Origin: Leptasterias polaris
Lineage: Eukaryota > Echinodermata > Asteroidea > Forcipulatida > Asteriidae
Length of the DNA: 64,000 nucleotides
Assembly (NCBI GenBank): GCA_037783415.1
Contig: JAZGTN010000117.1
Location: 310,001-374,000 of the forward strand
Direction of reading: 5' to 3'
Shown here: piece after piece, positions 1 to 12,100 of the stretch
Layout of the letters: the number at the start of each line of letters is the position of its first letter
Numbering within the stretch: position 1 is the first letter of the stretch
The notes under the pieces: model-generated
Seen by the model: the letters and a program-made list of their open reading frames with translations, nothing else
Told to the model about the DNA's origin: nothing
Database searches by the model: none
Made by a program: the position numbers and the translations under genes

Positions 1-621
1 TTTTCCTCCAAAGAGCTGTGTACAAATCATGCCAGCAGGAAGTCCAGGCTCTGTGGCTTCTTTGTAAACACATGATGTTACAGGGTCTATATAGGAAGGA
101 TATGGAAGTCCTCATTCATGACCCAAGAGCTAAAACATCTTTAAGACAGCCTGCCTACCCATTCTGTTACGGCTGTGAGTCATGGGTCACTACCAAGCCC
201 CTTGCTGCATCTCTCTACAGCTATCACACAAACTACCTTCAGATCATAATCGGCATAAAACATCTTAACAAGATTACCAACTCCAAGTTGTACAATATTT
301 ATGCTCTTTTTTGCCTTTTGCACAATTAGCCATTTGCGTTTAGAGCCTCCAATTGGGTATACAATTGGGGATAGAAGCATTATATAACTCTGTATTGTCA
401 GGGTAATGTAATGACACTTTCATCCAAACAGATACATAAATACAATACGAATGAAGTATGAAGTCAAGGCTCTACACGCACATGGGGGATCCGTTCAAAG
501 GGCGAGTTCATGGCCTGCACAGACAAGATTGTCAGCGCCTACTAATCTATACCCAGAATGTTGTGCTTTCTCCGTTGGAGATCCGGAGACCATCACTTAA
601 TGATAGAATTCGGAAAGCTTG

Positions 622-771
622 TTTCATAGAGCTGCTTAAGCACAAAAAGTAGCTTGGCATAACAAAATTATGCTTACCAGCCAAACTATCATGCAACATG
701 TACAACTGGTATCCTGCTTAACAGAAAATGTTTAAGCAATCTTTTCCGCTTAAGCGATTCTATGAAATTGG
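622..771. repeat. GGGCCCAATTTCAT-family foldback MITE, diverged copy
   Basis: The left side reads TTTCATAGAGCTGCTTAAGC and the right side ends in TTCTATGAAATTGGGC, which are inverted relative to each other. The interior motif 'cttaccagccaaa..accatg..caac..ctggtatcctgctta' recurs in all copies of the family. The left terminus is degraded. Confidence 0.75.
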
Positions 772-1351
772 GCACTGCTGTGCAGCTGACTAATGATGAT
801 GAAGAACTTCATCTTATTATAATCATCATTATTTGGCTCCCAACAAATGTTGGCTTTTACCATTGTAACTCTTAATTTCTGAATAAGTAAACTACTGCAA
901 TTAATATTTCAAGTTCACACCAAATGAAACGGCATAAGTAAACTTAGAATTCTATAAATACAAATGTATTTTTGCAGACTCACTTTCGTTATTGCGCTTA
1001 GAAATAACATAACAATAAAACTTTCCAAATATATTTTAATTCTACAAGTAAAAAATGTGTACTACGATACAAAAGTTCTGGTTTTACAGTTTTGTACAAG
1101 TCTGCATACAGTATACTGCACAGTAATTTTAACGACATTAACTTATGGATATAGTAAAAAATATGATTATTTTTTTCTTAAATTCCTTCAGTTTAATCCG
1201 ATTCATTTAAGGCATGCATTCTACAGGCAGCTAATCAATTACTGTTAATGTTATTCCTCTTTTTTAACACAAGAAAAAAGAACCCGCTTTTTATTTCAGT
1301 TGCCTCACATAGGGATGTGACCTTGACTTTCGTCTGAAAAATTACAACATG

Positions 1352-1518
1352 AGGGCCTAGATTCATAAAGCACAAAATATTGCTAAGCACAGACAAATCT
1401 TGCTTAGCAGAAACAGGTTACCAGCCAAAATACCATGTAATAACAATGTTTGTAACTGGTTCCCTGCTAATGTATGCTTACCGAAACAATTTGCTTAGCA
1501 TAATTTTCTGCTAGTCCA
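1352..1518. repeat. GGGCCCAATTTCAT-family MITE, partial copy
   Basis: It begins 'gagggcctagattcataaagcacaaaatattgctaag' in form and shares the interior 'accagccaaaataccatg' motif. Its right end runs directly into the next copy, so two relatives lie head to tail. Confidence 0.65.
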
Positions 1519-1710
1519 GGGCCTCGTTTCATAAAGCTGTAAAGCACAAAATATTGCTAAGCACAGACAAATCTTGCCTTGCTGAAACGGGTTACCGCCA
1601 AATTACCATGTATTTGTATTGGTTGTGACTGGCGTCCTGCTAATTTTAGCTTAGCAGAAAAGTTTGCTAAGCACAATTTTCTGCTAAACAGCTTTTATGA
1701 AATTGGGCCC
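1519..1710. repeat. GGGCCCAATTTCAT-family MITE
   Basis: The ends are GGGCCTCGTTTCATAAAGC and its diverged inverted partner ending ATGAAATTGGGCCC. The length of about 190 bases fits the intact copy at 2057-2249. Confidence 0.75.
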
Positions 1711-2056
1711 TTTTGGCTTCATCTTGGAGTTATAAGAAAGCTTTGTTTTTTGTCTGTTACTTTGTTATCACAAAGATGAAACAAAATTTTGGGCCCAATT
1801 TCTTTGGCCATTTTTAAAACAATGGCTTGGCTCCAGCATACACACTGTCTGCTAGTCTTGTACCGTAAGCAAGCGTGAGGCTGCAAAATAACACCCCCCC
1901 CCCCCCCACCACCTCCCTGAAGTTGACAGTCTAAAAGTTGACAAACACCTTTTCTTTCCTTTAGGTTTTGAGTTTTGGGATTTGGGACTTGGGTTCATCA
2001 TTTAGAAAGGTTGCGTTTCCACGGCTGTAACCAATAACTGTTTCGGTCACTGACCA

Positions 2057-2249
2057 GGGCCCAATTTCATAGAGCTGCTTAAGCAAAAAAAGTAGCTAAG
2101 CACAATAAAATTTAGCTTACCAGAATAAGATTACCAGCCAAACTACCATGTGTCATGTACAATTTGTGACTGGTATCCTGCTCATTTCTGCTTAGCAGAC
2201 AATTGTTAAGCAAAATTTTCTGCTTAAGCAGCTCTATGAAATTGGGCCC
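2057..2249. repeat. GGGCCCAATTTCAT-family MITE, best-preserved copy
   Basis: Termini GGGCCCAATTTCATAGAGCT and its near-exact inverse lie 193 bases apart, with the stem continuing as 'gcttaagca'. No coding capacity. The family is non-autonomous; the source transposase is not in the window. The target duplication cannot be read with certainty because CAG occurs ambiguously at both edges. Confidence 0.85.
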
Positions 2250-2934
2250 AGTAATTAACCAATGGCCAACTCAACAGAAATAGTTATTGGTTATTCCACG
2301 AAAACACACCCAAAGTGAGGTTGACCCTGCAAATAGAAAAAGAAATAGTCTGGTTACCTCAATGAGTACATTGGAGAAGTATTAAGCCCAGCCTCCCAAC
2401 TCTGGGCAGCACGCCATAACGATACCTCTTATACCTAACCCCTGGTAGGGATGTGTTGAAAAACAACACTGATTGGCTTCCAAAATGTGACTGCTTTGAG
2501 CGCATGCTTTTAAAAAACCTTCGTCCTGTAGGATGCGCAACAAAATGCAAATGTGTTGATGCCACTAAAAACGAATGAATCATGTTTTTACATGGTCACC
2601 CTGAACTGCATACCCTGTCACAAGATCAAAGAAAAATGAGAGGGGACCAGCTGCTCTTTGAATTGATCCCGCTTTTGCAGGCTACCATACTTGAGCTGGC
2701 GCGTAGAGTTGATCGCCCAAATGCCTATTTACAATGAGATAGATCACCCTGGGAACAAGGTTGTATTATGCCATACATGCATGTGCTGGCTACATGCATG
2801 CAGAAACTTTGTATTTTGGGAACAAGACTTAAGATGGCATTTACGTGAGTAACTTTGAATCTATACTTTGCATTCAGCAAGTCAACTGATTTGTGGAATG
2901 CCTGTAGAGTGTTAGGCTTTGACCGTAAACTCCG

Positions 2935-3132
2935 TCACTGAAAACATGTGACCAGTTGCTTTGCAGACTTGGCAATATCATAGGCTCTTGCGATGATCTC
3001 CGAGGTGAGGCCTTTGAGGTCAGGGGTCACGCTGGGGTCAGAGGGCACAGCATTCTTGCACTCTGTGTGGAGACGAGTGGCACTGGATACCAGAATGCGC
3101 AGTGGGGACTTGACTGCTTCAGTTCGTAGCTT
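2935..3132 (-). CDS. GIT: GIT exon 19 (C-terminus of FAT domain, stop codon)
   Basis: Acceptor TTGCAG precedes AAGCTACGAACTG. The exon encodes helices of the four-helix focal-adhesion-targeting bundle, including the highly conserved AYDIAKSAKQLVT segment, the paxillin-binding surface in known GITs. It ends LVTCFQ-stop, shorter than the vertebrate tail by a few residues. Confidence 0.93.
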   Translation of the reverse strand, partial: KLRTEAVKSPLRILVSSATRLHTECKNAVPSDPSVTPDLKGLTSEIIARAYDIAKSAKQLVTCFQ

Positions 3133-6100
3133 CTGCAATTATTGAAAACAAAATTGAAAGCATGAAAGGTTGAGATTTATCAGCTGGTAACTTTAGGAGT
3201 TGTTTAGGATTGGGGTCGCTTTGAACTAGAGGTAGCATCTTTGAATAAGCCACATGCAAGTTACCAGAATGTATTCAAATCTAACTCACAAATGGCCGAG
3301 TCATCGCAGCGTGGGTTCGAATCCTGGTGATGACACTTTGTCCTTTCATCTTTAAGATAAACCAATCATGAAACAATGGAAACGCACAGATTTGTCTGCG
3401 CAACACACAGGATGACCAATGAACAACCTCCTTTTGACCTATACATGTAGGTGAGGGCACCCTACTGAAATGACGCCATGTGAATTAGGTCAATTGTTTT
3501 TCATCACCCAGGGTTAAATGGGTAACTGCAAAGGTAGAGACGGTTGTTGTGAATGATTAGTAAACTGTGTGCAAATTTGGCTGCCGGTGATGCATACTCC
3601 TAAAGAGTTGAGATGCTTTCAGATATTAGGACCCAATGAACAGGGGTAATAATGTTGTAAGGTGTTTTGAGGGGCCTTTTGGCTTCATATTATTTATTGA
3701 TACGGATTTAATGACTAAGGGTGGCAGACTGTTCCAATATGGAATTGCTGATGGGTAGAAATTGGTGTTGTAGAAAATGGGGTGGGGAGGGTGTTACATG
3801 TTTGATGAGAGGTGGGACGTTCTGTACATTTTTGTGTACATAGTGTTGTTTGTATGAGAAAGTTGTAGTTTAGCATTAACATCAACCAGCATCATGAATG
3901 AGGCCTAATCTATTAAACTCACCTCCGGGAAAAGATTGGCCATTTCATTCACGGCAGAGCGAATGTTGTCAGAGCATGATGCAAAGCTAAAAACAAAAAC
4001 AAGTCGAAAACAAATGCCACTTAAATACCAGTGATCTGCCTTACCACATGTACGTCACACTCACCACCCACTCGGGTGTTACTGATAGATCGATTGTGAG
4101 GTAATCTTTTTGGCTGCCAGAATGATCAAAGTGTTAAAGAGGAAGGACTTTTTCAAAGTGAAATTTGAAGCATGACGTCATTGGATTTCAACAATTAATG
4201 GGTCTTTACATTCCAAGAAGGAACATTTTGACAGAAAAAATGTCAAATTCAAAGCTGTTTTGATTGAATAGGGCCTATCATTCAAAGTCAGGAATGAACC
4301 AAACTGTCCCCGTCCACAAATGTACATGTACAGACCTATTTTTCTCAGAATGTCATCAGATGTTTAAGATGTTGACAAATATTCCCCCAGAAAGGTATTG
4401 AAAACAATGGTTATTTACACCATTTTAATGTGAGGCTGGAGACTTGTAATTTTATTCCCTCTAAGCTTACATGTAAGCTTAATTTTAAGCCCCTAAGCTT
4501 TGGAATGCGCTATCGTTTCATATACGTAGCGAACAGAAACTTACCTCTTTTAAATGTAATATAAAAACCCACCTTTTTAAAGTCGCTTTTTAGTGTGTCT
4601 TTCTAATATGGTCACCTTGCCAGTTAGTTTAGATTTTTAGCATAGATAGGGTTAGAGGCGTCTGTCTCCTGAAAAGGTCAAAACATTACCGATGCCAGCA
4701 GGGATAGGCCTATGTAATAAGTACCGTATTTTCCTGCGGATAAGACGCGTCTTATCTGACTTTTTAGACCCCCAAAACATCGGTGCGTCTTATCTTTCGA
4801 TGCGTCTTGTCTGCTGACGATTGATTTTTTTGGGGATGATCACTGCGTACAATAATACCTTTATTTTGTCCAGTTCAAATCAACGGTCTTTGTGTGAAGA
4901 ATCCTTACTCAATAATGCGGTCAAACAAGGCTCAACTGTCCAGACACTGAGACCGTATTTTCATTCCAACAATGCCGCAATCCCCCAGACTGTCCTTTCA
5001 TTCCAACAATGCCGCAACTTGTTCATCCCCCATGACCGTGCTTTCATTCCAACAATGCCGCAATGTGTTGGTACTTTCGGTCCAACAGACGTCGGCGTCG
5101 TACAAACGTTTTTCTGTGTGGCCGCGTATTCGTTCCGAAAATGCTGCAATCAGATTTACTGTCAATGCTGTTGTACAAACGGCATTCACCCAACCTCTAT
5201 TGTGTGGTGAACTTTGAGGGTTTTTATTGTACAGAATATCTCCGAAGTGTGCTTGACGTACTATTATGGCTTGACGTACTATTTAAGGATGGGATAATTA
5301 AGTATTGATTTGTTGGCCAACCTATACGAATTGCACTTTCGTTTGTTTCATTAAACGTTCAAATATTCATTTTTTAATTGCCTCTTTTTAGACGTATATT
5401 AGGCCCAATATAGTTACAATAAACGTTCAAATCGTTTTTTTTTTTTATTGCCTCTTTTTAGACGTTTGCTTTAAAAAGTATTATGGGAACGTAGCATTAT
5501 CTTATTATAATAGAAGGATAGGATTTGTATTTTAGGGTAAAAGGAGTTTTGTGGTAATAATACTTTATATTTATGGACTTGTTGGGACTCTTTCATGATT
5601 TGGGGAACCTTTTTAAAGGTATATATAAAGGCGACGCTAGTTTTGGTATTAGTCACCGGTAGAGGGCGCAACATCTACTGGCTCGGAGGGACTTAGACTG
5701 GTAACCTGTCTTTATCAGCAAGGATCCTCATTGTGGGACGTCGGATGTTCATGCTAGGAGGGCCTGGGTTCGTGTTTCTGGCCGCTGATTGGGCCGGACT
5801 TCATATTATTAACAATGCACAGCGTTGGCTGAATGGATGGACGAAGGTCGGTATCAATTTACGTTGGTCTTTTCTGCATGCTTCGAATAGTGTGAACGCT
5901 CCAAAAGGCAACAAAATTACGTCTTTGTGTCAATGTACCGACACCGGGTGGCGCCTGGTGTTCTTCTGTGTGCTGTTAAACATGCGTCTTGTGCGGCGGT
6001 GCGTCTTGTCCGCCGAGCGTCTTATCCGCAGGAAAATACGGTAACTATTAGTTCACTGTTGGCGGGACAGACGTATCCCCATAGTTTTGTTTGGGCACTG

Positions 6101-9100
6101 GCCTGGTGATCAGTCTTTTTTCTTTGTCGTTTTCTTCCATTCTGTGCTTTTTAACATGTGTTCTGCGCCTTTGATCATTTTGTATGTAAGGGGCGCAATA
6201 TAAATTTTAAATATTATTATTATTATTATTATTCCCACTCACATGAGGACTCTATCTTGGAAAATTAGTACATCACAGAATTTAATTCGACATTTCCCTT
6301 GCTCTTTAAGATAAATTTTGGTGATCCATCTGAATTACTTTGCTACCCACTTTTTAGTCTTAACCCATAGTTTGCAATACCTTGGTCTATACTACACAAT
6401 AATTACCTGTCTACTTTTCCCTCTGTTGCCATGGTTAACAAAGTCTGTATCCTCTTCGTGATCTTGTCCGTAGCAGACACAATCTCCTCCAGAGTGGGTA
6501 CTTTGTCAGGATCTACCTCCCCGCAGTCGCTGCGTGGTGACAGCTCAGCTGTGGGGGAACTGGAAGCTGCAGGAGACCCTGGGGTGTCTGTAGTGTCTGC
6601 CTGGCATGAACTGGGGAAAGAATTGAACAAATGGTTTATGGATTCACTGGTAACAAACATCACATCAGTGCAAAAATGTTGTATCTCGTTTCTTGCAAAA
6701 GTGACGTATCTTGCATGACAATGTTCCATGCAAGAACGTCGTATCTAGACACGTACATTTTTTGTGTGTACATCCTATTTTAAGCAAGATACAACGTTTT
6801 GACAATTTCAAACTCGCGTAAGGTAAGGGCTTTTTTAGGAGATACAATGTTTTTGCACTGACATGACGAAACCAACATGCAAACACATTATTTGATTCCT
6901 TTGGGGGGAGGGAGTTGTTGATTTTACATTTTGTCTGTTAGTTTGATTAACTATTTACTATGTATAACAATTTAATTGCCTAATCATTTGTGTACATGGG
7001 AGTCACATTACTAATGCCTCTGCCATCAATTGAATGATAGCATGTGTCAACAAAATTTGTTAAATGCTTACGTTTTATTTATTATAATTTCATTTACAAT
7101 ACGATTTTTAAAATGTACTCAAATAATTGCATCATATTTTCAAAACTCTTAAATAATAAAAATAATATGACTGTCCATAGTTTGCCAGCTAGCATTTGGC
7201 AAAATCAGTGACCCTGCAAACATGAGGTCTTATTCATGTCTATTTCACAACTTAACCTTTGAACTTTGACCTTTAACTGACCTTGGTTCTGCTGGTTGGA
7301 TCTGGGTATTGTCATAGTCACTGCCTGCTTGACTGACTGGTCTTTCCTCCTTCCCAGATGGATCCTCAGCCTGTGAGAACAAGTACATAGTCATTGTTTG
7401 ACGTCCTATTCTAAGAGGTACAAGTAATTATTTAACAGGTGCATTCGATTGGCTTACATAATTGTAAGTAAAACTTACACAAGAGCATTTGATTAGCCAT
7501 TACGTGATACTTGTGTCTACCTCGGTGTCAGCCACCACAACCCCAGCTCTTGAGCGGGTTTCGGTGGATGCCCAGGTGTAATGACGTAGTTTCCGGCTGC
7601 AGGCGTACCATTCCAAGATGGCGGGGGACAAGTTGAATTCGACGTGAGTACAAATTAATATATAGACTTATCGTTAATGAAACAATATGGCAAATGGAAA
7701 GGAAATTTTCTGAAACACAAACAGTTGGTGACCTTAATTTTCCAAGAATGCCAAGCAAAAACACAGCAGCGTTCAGTAAGCCTCCCGGAGGGCCCAAAGA
7801 AAAACCCTCATGGCATAGGAAAGAACTAACAAACAACTCTACTCACATATTATGGCCTCAGTCAGGAATCGAACCAGGGCCACATTGGTAAGAGGCGAGC
7901 GCTTTACCCACTAGCCAGCCATGCCACAACTGAAGGAAATCTAAATCCTATGCTATCACATTGAAGAAAATCTTACCTCAGTACCATCTCCGGCATCTGT
8001 GATTGGTGGGAGGTTGGCATTGACACTCCTCCCCTTCCCCTCAGGGTTGGCGGCCTCCGAGGCAGCGGCAACAGTCACGGCAGTCTCAGGCACAATACAG
8101 AAAGGTTTAGAGCTGGATAGACGTGTATCAATCATGGACATTGGACGGCCAGAGACCCTGGGGGAGCGGTTGACGTTACCAGCTTTTGGTTGGTAGCTTT
8201 CCAAGTCACGCGTTTTTTGTGGGAAGTCCATGCGTCGCTGGATGGCCCGAAGCTGTTCATTTTCTTCTTTGAGTTTCTCAACCTTGTAAATATAACCAAA
8301 AATTGTTTCTTTATTAAACTTTTAATCGGACTTTTGATTGACTTATGTCACTTTTCACTTCTTCTGTTTCACACCATTGGCTCTACTGTGCAGTCTTTGG
8401 ATAACAATATTAGTTACTAGTTTTTATGTAGTGCTTTATCTACAGGCGTATCAATGCACTTATCCTTTCTTTATTTCCAGACAGGTTTTGCAGCTTTTGA
8501 ATTATGAGACCCATTTATGTAACTGGCACATTCAGCAGCCACTGTCATAAACACTGGGGCAAACCCCTTCTCTAGCGAAAAGTGTAAACTGGGTTCTTGT
8601 ATGCCTACTACACAACACACTGGACCAACAGCAGTACCGTAATCTTCGGAATATAAGCCGCCCGCTGTATAAGCCGCTATGCCAAGAATTTGTCAAAACC
8701 AGATTTATGCGTCAGTGTATAAGCCGCCCGGCGTATAAGCCGCAGTAGTGACCGCACACACAGAGGGGCTGTGCGTGTTTGCGGTCCTCTGTGGTGATGT
8801 ACAGTGACTACATGTAGCGGGCGGCACGACAGTCATTGTACATCGCCACAAAGTGCGTCTTGCGTTGCATTTAAGTAAAAATGTACTGAAGTTAACACCA
8901 TCGATCGTTATTTAAATCATTTTATTAGAATGGTCTGCAGTCAAGTGGGTCTATTTTCTTTTCGTAAATTTTGAATGGCGATATATCGTCAGGTAAATAT
9001 CGCCGATATTTCGATATTCGTTAAGTTTTTTCGAACGCGGAAATACGTTTTTTTCGCAGGGAGAAAGTGAGCAATTATAAACAAACAAGACTTGACTGTA

Positions 9101-12100
9101 TTGATAAACTGCTGAGGTAAAATCACTGAATTTAATATCCATATTCCATGAAAACAGAACGTCTTACAGGAGAAAGTCTGGCTACGTGATACACTAATAC
9201 ATAAACCATTTAGACACATACTCGATGCATAACGTAGAGCTATACGCTCTACTATAGTCTGGCTCCTAGGTTTTCTATTGTTTTACTCATAGGATGCGGC
9301 AGCAAACAGACGCTGTGACTCTGTGAGAATATATTTGTTTCTACTAGCATGAAAAGGGGAAACATCGCTGCATCAAACATTTGACTTGAAATAAAAATGA
9401 CACCAACAAGAATTGATCAATTGCGATCGTCGGACGTCGAGGCCAAGATTTAAAAACACTTTTAATTTTGATAGTTTTCAGTTACGTAAGAAGAATTCCT
9501 TAGTATTATTTTAAGCATTATAATTCATGTTATAATGTAAACAACACTGTTTCAGCCAAGAACTCACCATTGACTGCAGCATGTGGACATCTTGGTTTAG
9601 ATCTTTATTCATGGCCAGGAGCTGAGCCACCTTAGCCTCTGAGGAAACCAGCTGCTTCTTGACTTGAAGGAACTCCTTAAGAGTAATATGCTCCTCGGAA
9701 ACATCTGAGCTGGCACTCTACAAGAAAACAAAATTTTGTTTTGATTCATTTCATAACTTCATAGCATAAATCTTGTTTATTAAACTATTTACCGGTATGT
9801 ATTTCTAGTTCTCGTTCAACATCACAAGTTGTAGTTTATAAACTGGGCCCAATTTCATAGAGTTGCGGGCAGTGGCGCAATTGATGGGACGCTGGCAGCA
9901 CAATGTTTTGTAAACACTGTAAAAGCACTGTCTTTTTTTACTTTTTATGTGAACTAGGTTTCTTTCTCAACTGCTTAACGTTTTTTCCTGACAGGAAAGC
10001 ATGACATAACGATGTAGAACACAGACCATAAATACTTGCGGCTAAATAGAAACTAAATCCTGAAGACAGTGCAGACAATAGGTGACTTTCAATATGATAG
10101 ACTAAAGTAACTGCATGGTCGGGTTTTGACGTGTTACATCAGCAAGGTCTTTTGTCAAAATTTAAATATTCACTTTCTGTTTAGTTGCAAAGATTATAAG
10201 TAATCATTATGCTATGGTGTCCTGTCGGGAAATTGTGTAAAGTGTTGAGGAAGACACTTATATTTCCACAAAAAGTTAAAAAGAACATGGTTTTTCCATG
10301 TCTTTGTGTACAAAACCTTGCCCTGCCAGCATCCCAGCAATGCGGTGCGGCCTGCAGCACTTGTACACACAGGCTAAAAAATATTGGTCTATACACTAAC
10401 ATGTACAGTGTACATGTTCATGTACATATGAAGAGATGAGGTTTGATTTATGTAAACATTCTTGACATGCTTGAAAACAGATTGCTGGCCTGGGGTCCTC
10501 CTTATTCTAGACCCAGAACCTCCCAGACACTTTCAAAATTCAGGAAGTTTACAGACTCTGTGCATCACCAGAAATACAAAACTACAGGCTCGACACAATG
10601 TGGACTACATGTAATTCTTTCTCCCTTGGGTGACTGCTTTTCTTCATTCCAGAAAAACTCAAGGCTTGGAGAGGTTTTGAAAAAATCTGAGAAATTCTAT
10701 GCCTGCATACGAGAGTATAGAAGGTTCCTTCAGAAGCAGAAGTTGTGACCATTTGGGCTCACTTAAAATACATGTAATATTTATTAGTAAGTGAGATTTT
10801 TTTCAGAGGCAAGTCTAATTGCTCTATGATGGAACCAGTCTGAGTTAACAAAGTTACACAGTGTAGTTGATTGGCCATTATGGGATGAGTAGTCTATCCT
10901 CAAGGAGATGAAAACACTCTGAGCATTGCATGTATGTACATTATATAAAAGTAGAGCAGATTGCGTTAAGAGGCAAGACTATACATGTGACTCTGTCTAG
11001 GCTCACAATGAGCTCACAGGAGGATGACCATACAAGGACAATCACAAGACTTCCAGAGAGGATGTCTGGTGCCTTGTTCGTTATTAAATAATTGGGTGCT
11101 TTGAAGGTTGAACTGATGCCTCCGAGGCTCTTGCTACTCACAGGAGGTTGTGTCTGAGCTAATGGCTTGTGGATAAGGCTATGGCTAGCAGGGTTCTCCA
11201 CAGTATGGCCTAAGCACACTGAATTGAAATGAGGTTTCCAGAATGTTTTTAACTTGGTGTTTATCTTTGGTTTTAAATGCCCTACTTTGCATTTTAGGAC
11301 ATTCTACACAGTTTCACAGGGCTCAAATTTAACACTGGACCACAGGCCAGAGGCCAGTAATTTAAGTGTTGGGCCAGTAAACTTATGACCTAACAAGTCC
11401 GATGGTCTTGTGTTTTTCAATTGAACAACAGAAACAAAATATGTTCAAGTGTTGACTTTGGGTCTGATATATTATCTTTCAATTCTATGAGTAATCAAGT
11501 ATACTCTTCTCTTACTTGTCTCAGTTAGGGTTCATATAAAAGCAGTTAAATGCATGTTAAACTGTGTCAGCAATTTTTTATTTTCACATTTTGAATCTGG
11601 TCTTGTAAAAAAATGTCTGGTCCAGTAAAGATTTTGAGCTACAAGCCCTGTAGTCTTGTGGATTTTCTCTCAAAATTCAAGCCCTGTTTCATCTTGATGA
11701 TTTTTGTGAATTTGATCTATTGTTTTTGTGTGTGTATTGGCTGCAATTTGCTTGTATCAGCCTGCAATTCATGCGTATCGACCCGATAATAATAATAATG
11801 GTACAAATGGTGTGGGCTTTAAGTAATCACAATTGTTCAGGTTTTTCTATAAACAAAACCTTGGAAAATCAAGGTCCATAGGAGGTCCATTCCTTCTACC
11901 ATACATGTAGGTTCAAGTCTCGCTCTAGTCAACTTTTCTTTGTTCAACCCAAAATTACATGGAAAGTTGTAAAGAGAAGTTTGCTTAACTGCACTGTCGT
12001 CTCAAAGAAAAACAGTTTAAAAAGTGATTGAAAACATTCACAAAATATCTTTGGACAGAAAAACTAATGAATCTATTAATACCTACAGATAACTTTTTTA

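Larger units (their letters stand above)
1..2934. other. Region downstream of the GIT stop codon, repeat-rich
   Basis: No exon can be supported here. The short open frames have no recognisable domains. The stretch holds several copies of the GGGCCCAATTTCAT foldback family (listed separately), a poly-C tract near 1894-1907 and otherwise unassigned AT-rich sequence. The 3' UTR of the GIT gene should lie in the upper part. No convincing polyadenylation signal was found close to the stop; a minus-strand AATAAA exists near 1288, which would imply a UTR of about 1.6 kb. Confidence 0.5.

Noticed and set aside
4821..5308. Overlapping frames on both strands at 4821-5308
   Set aside because: Generated by the TTTCATTCCAACAATGCCGC tandem repeat inside the TA-flanked transposon.
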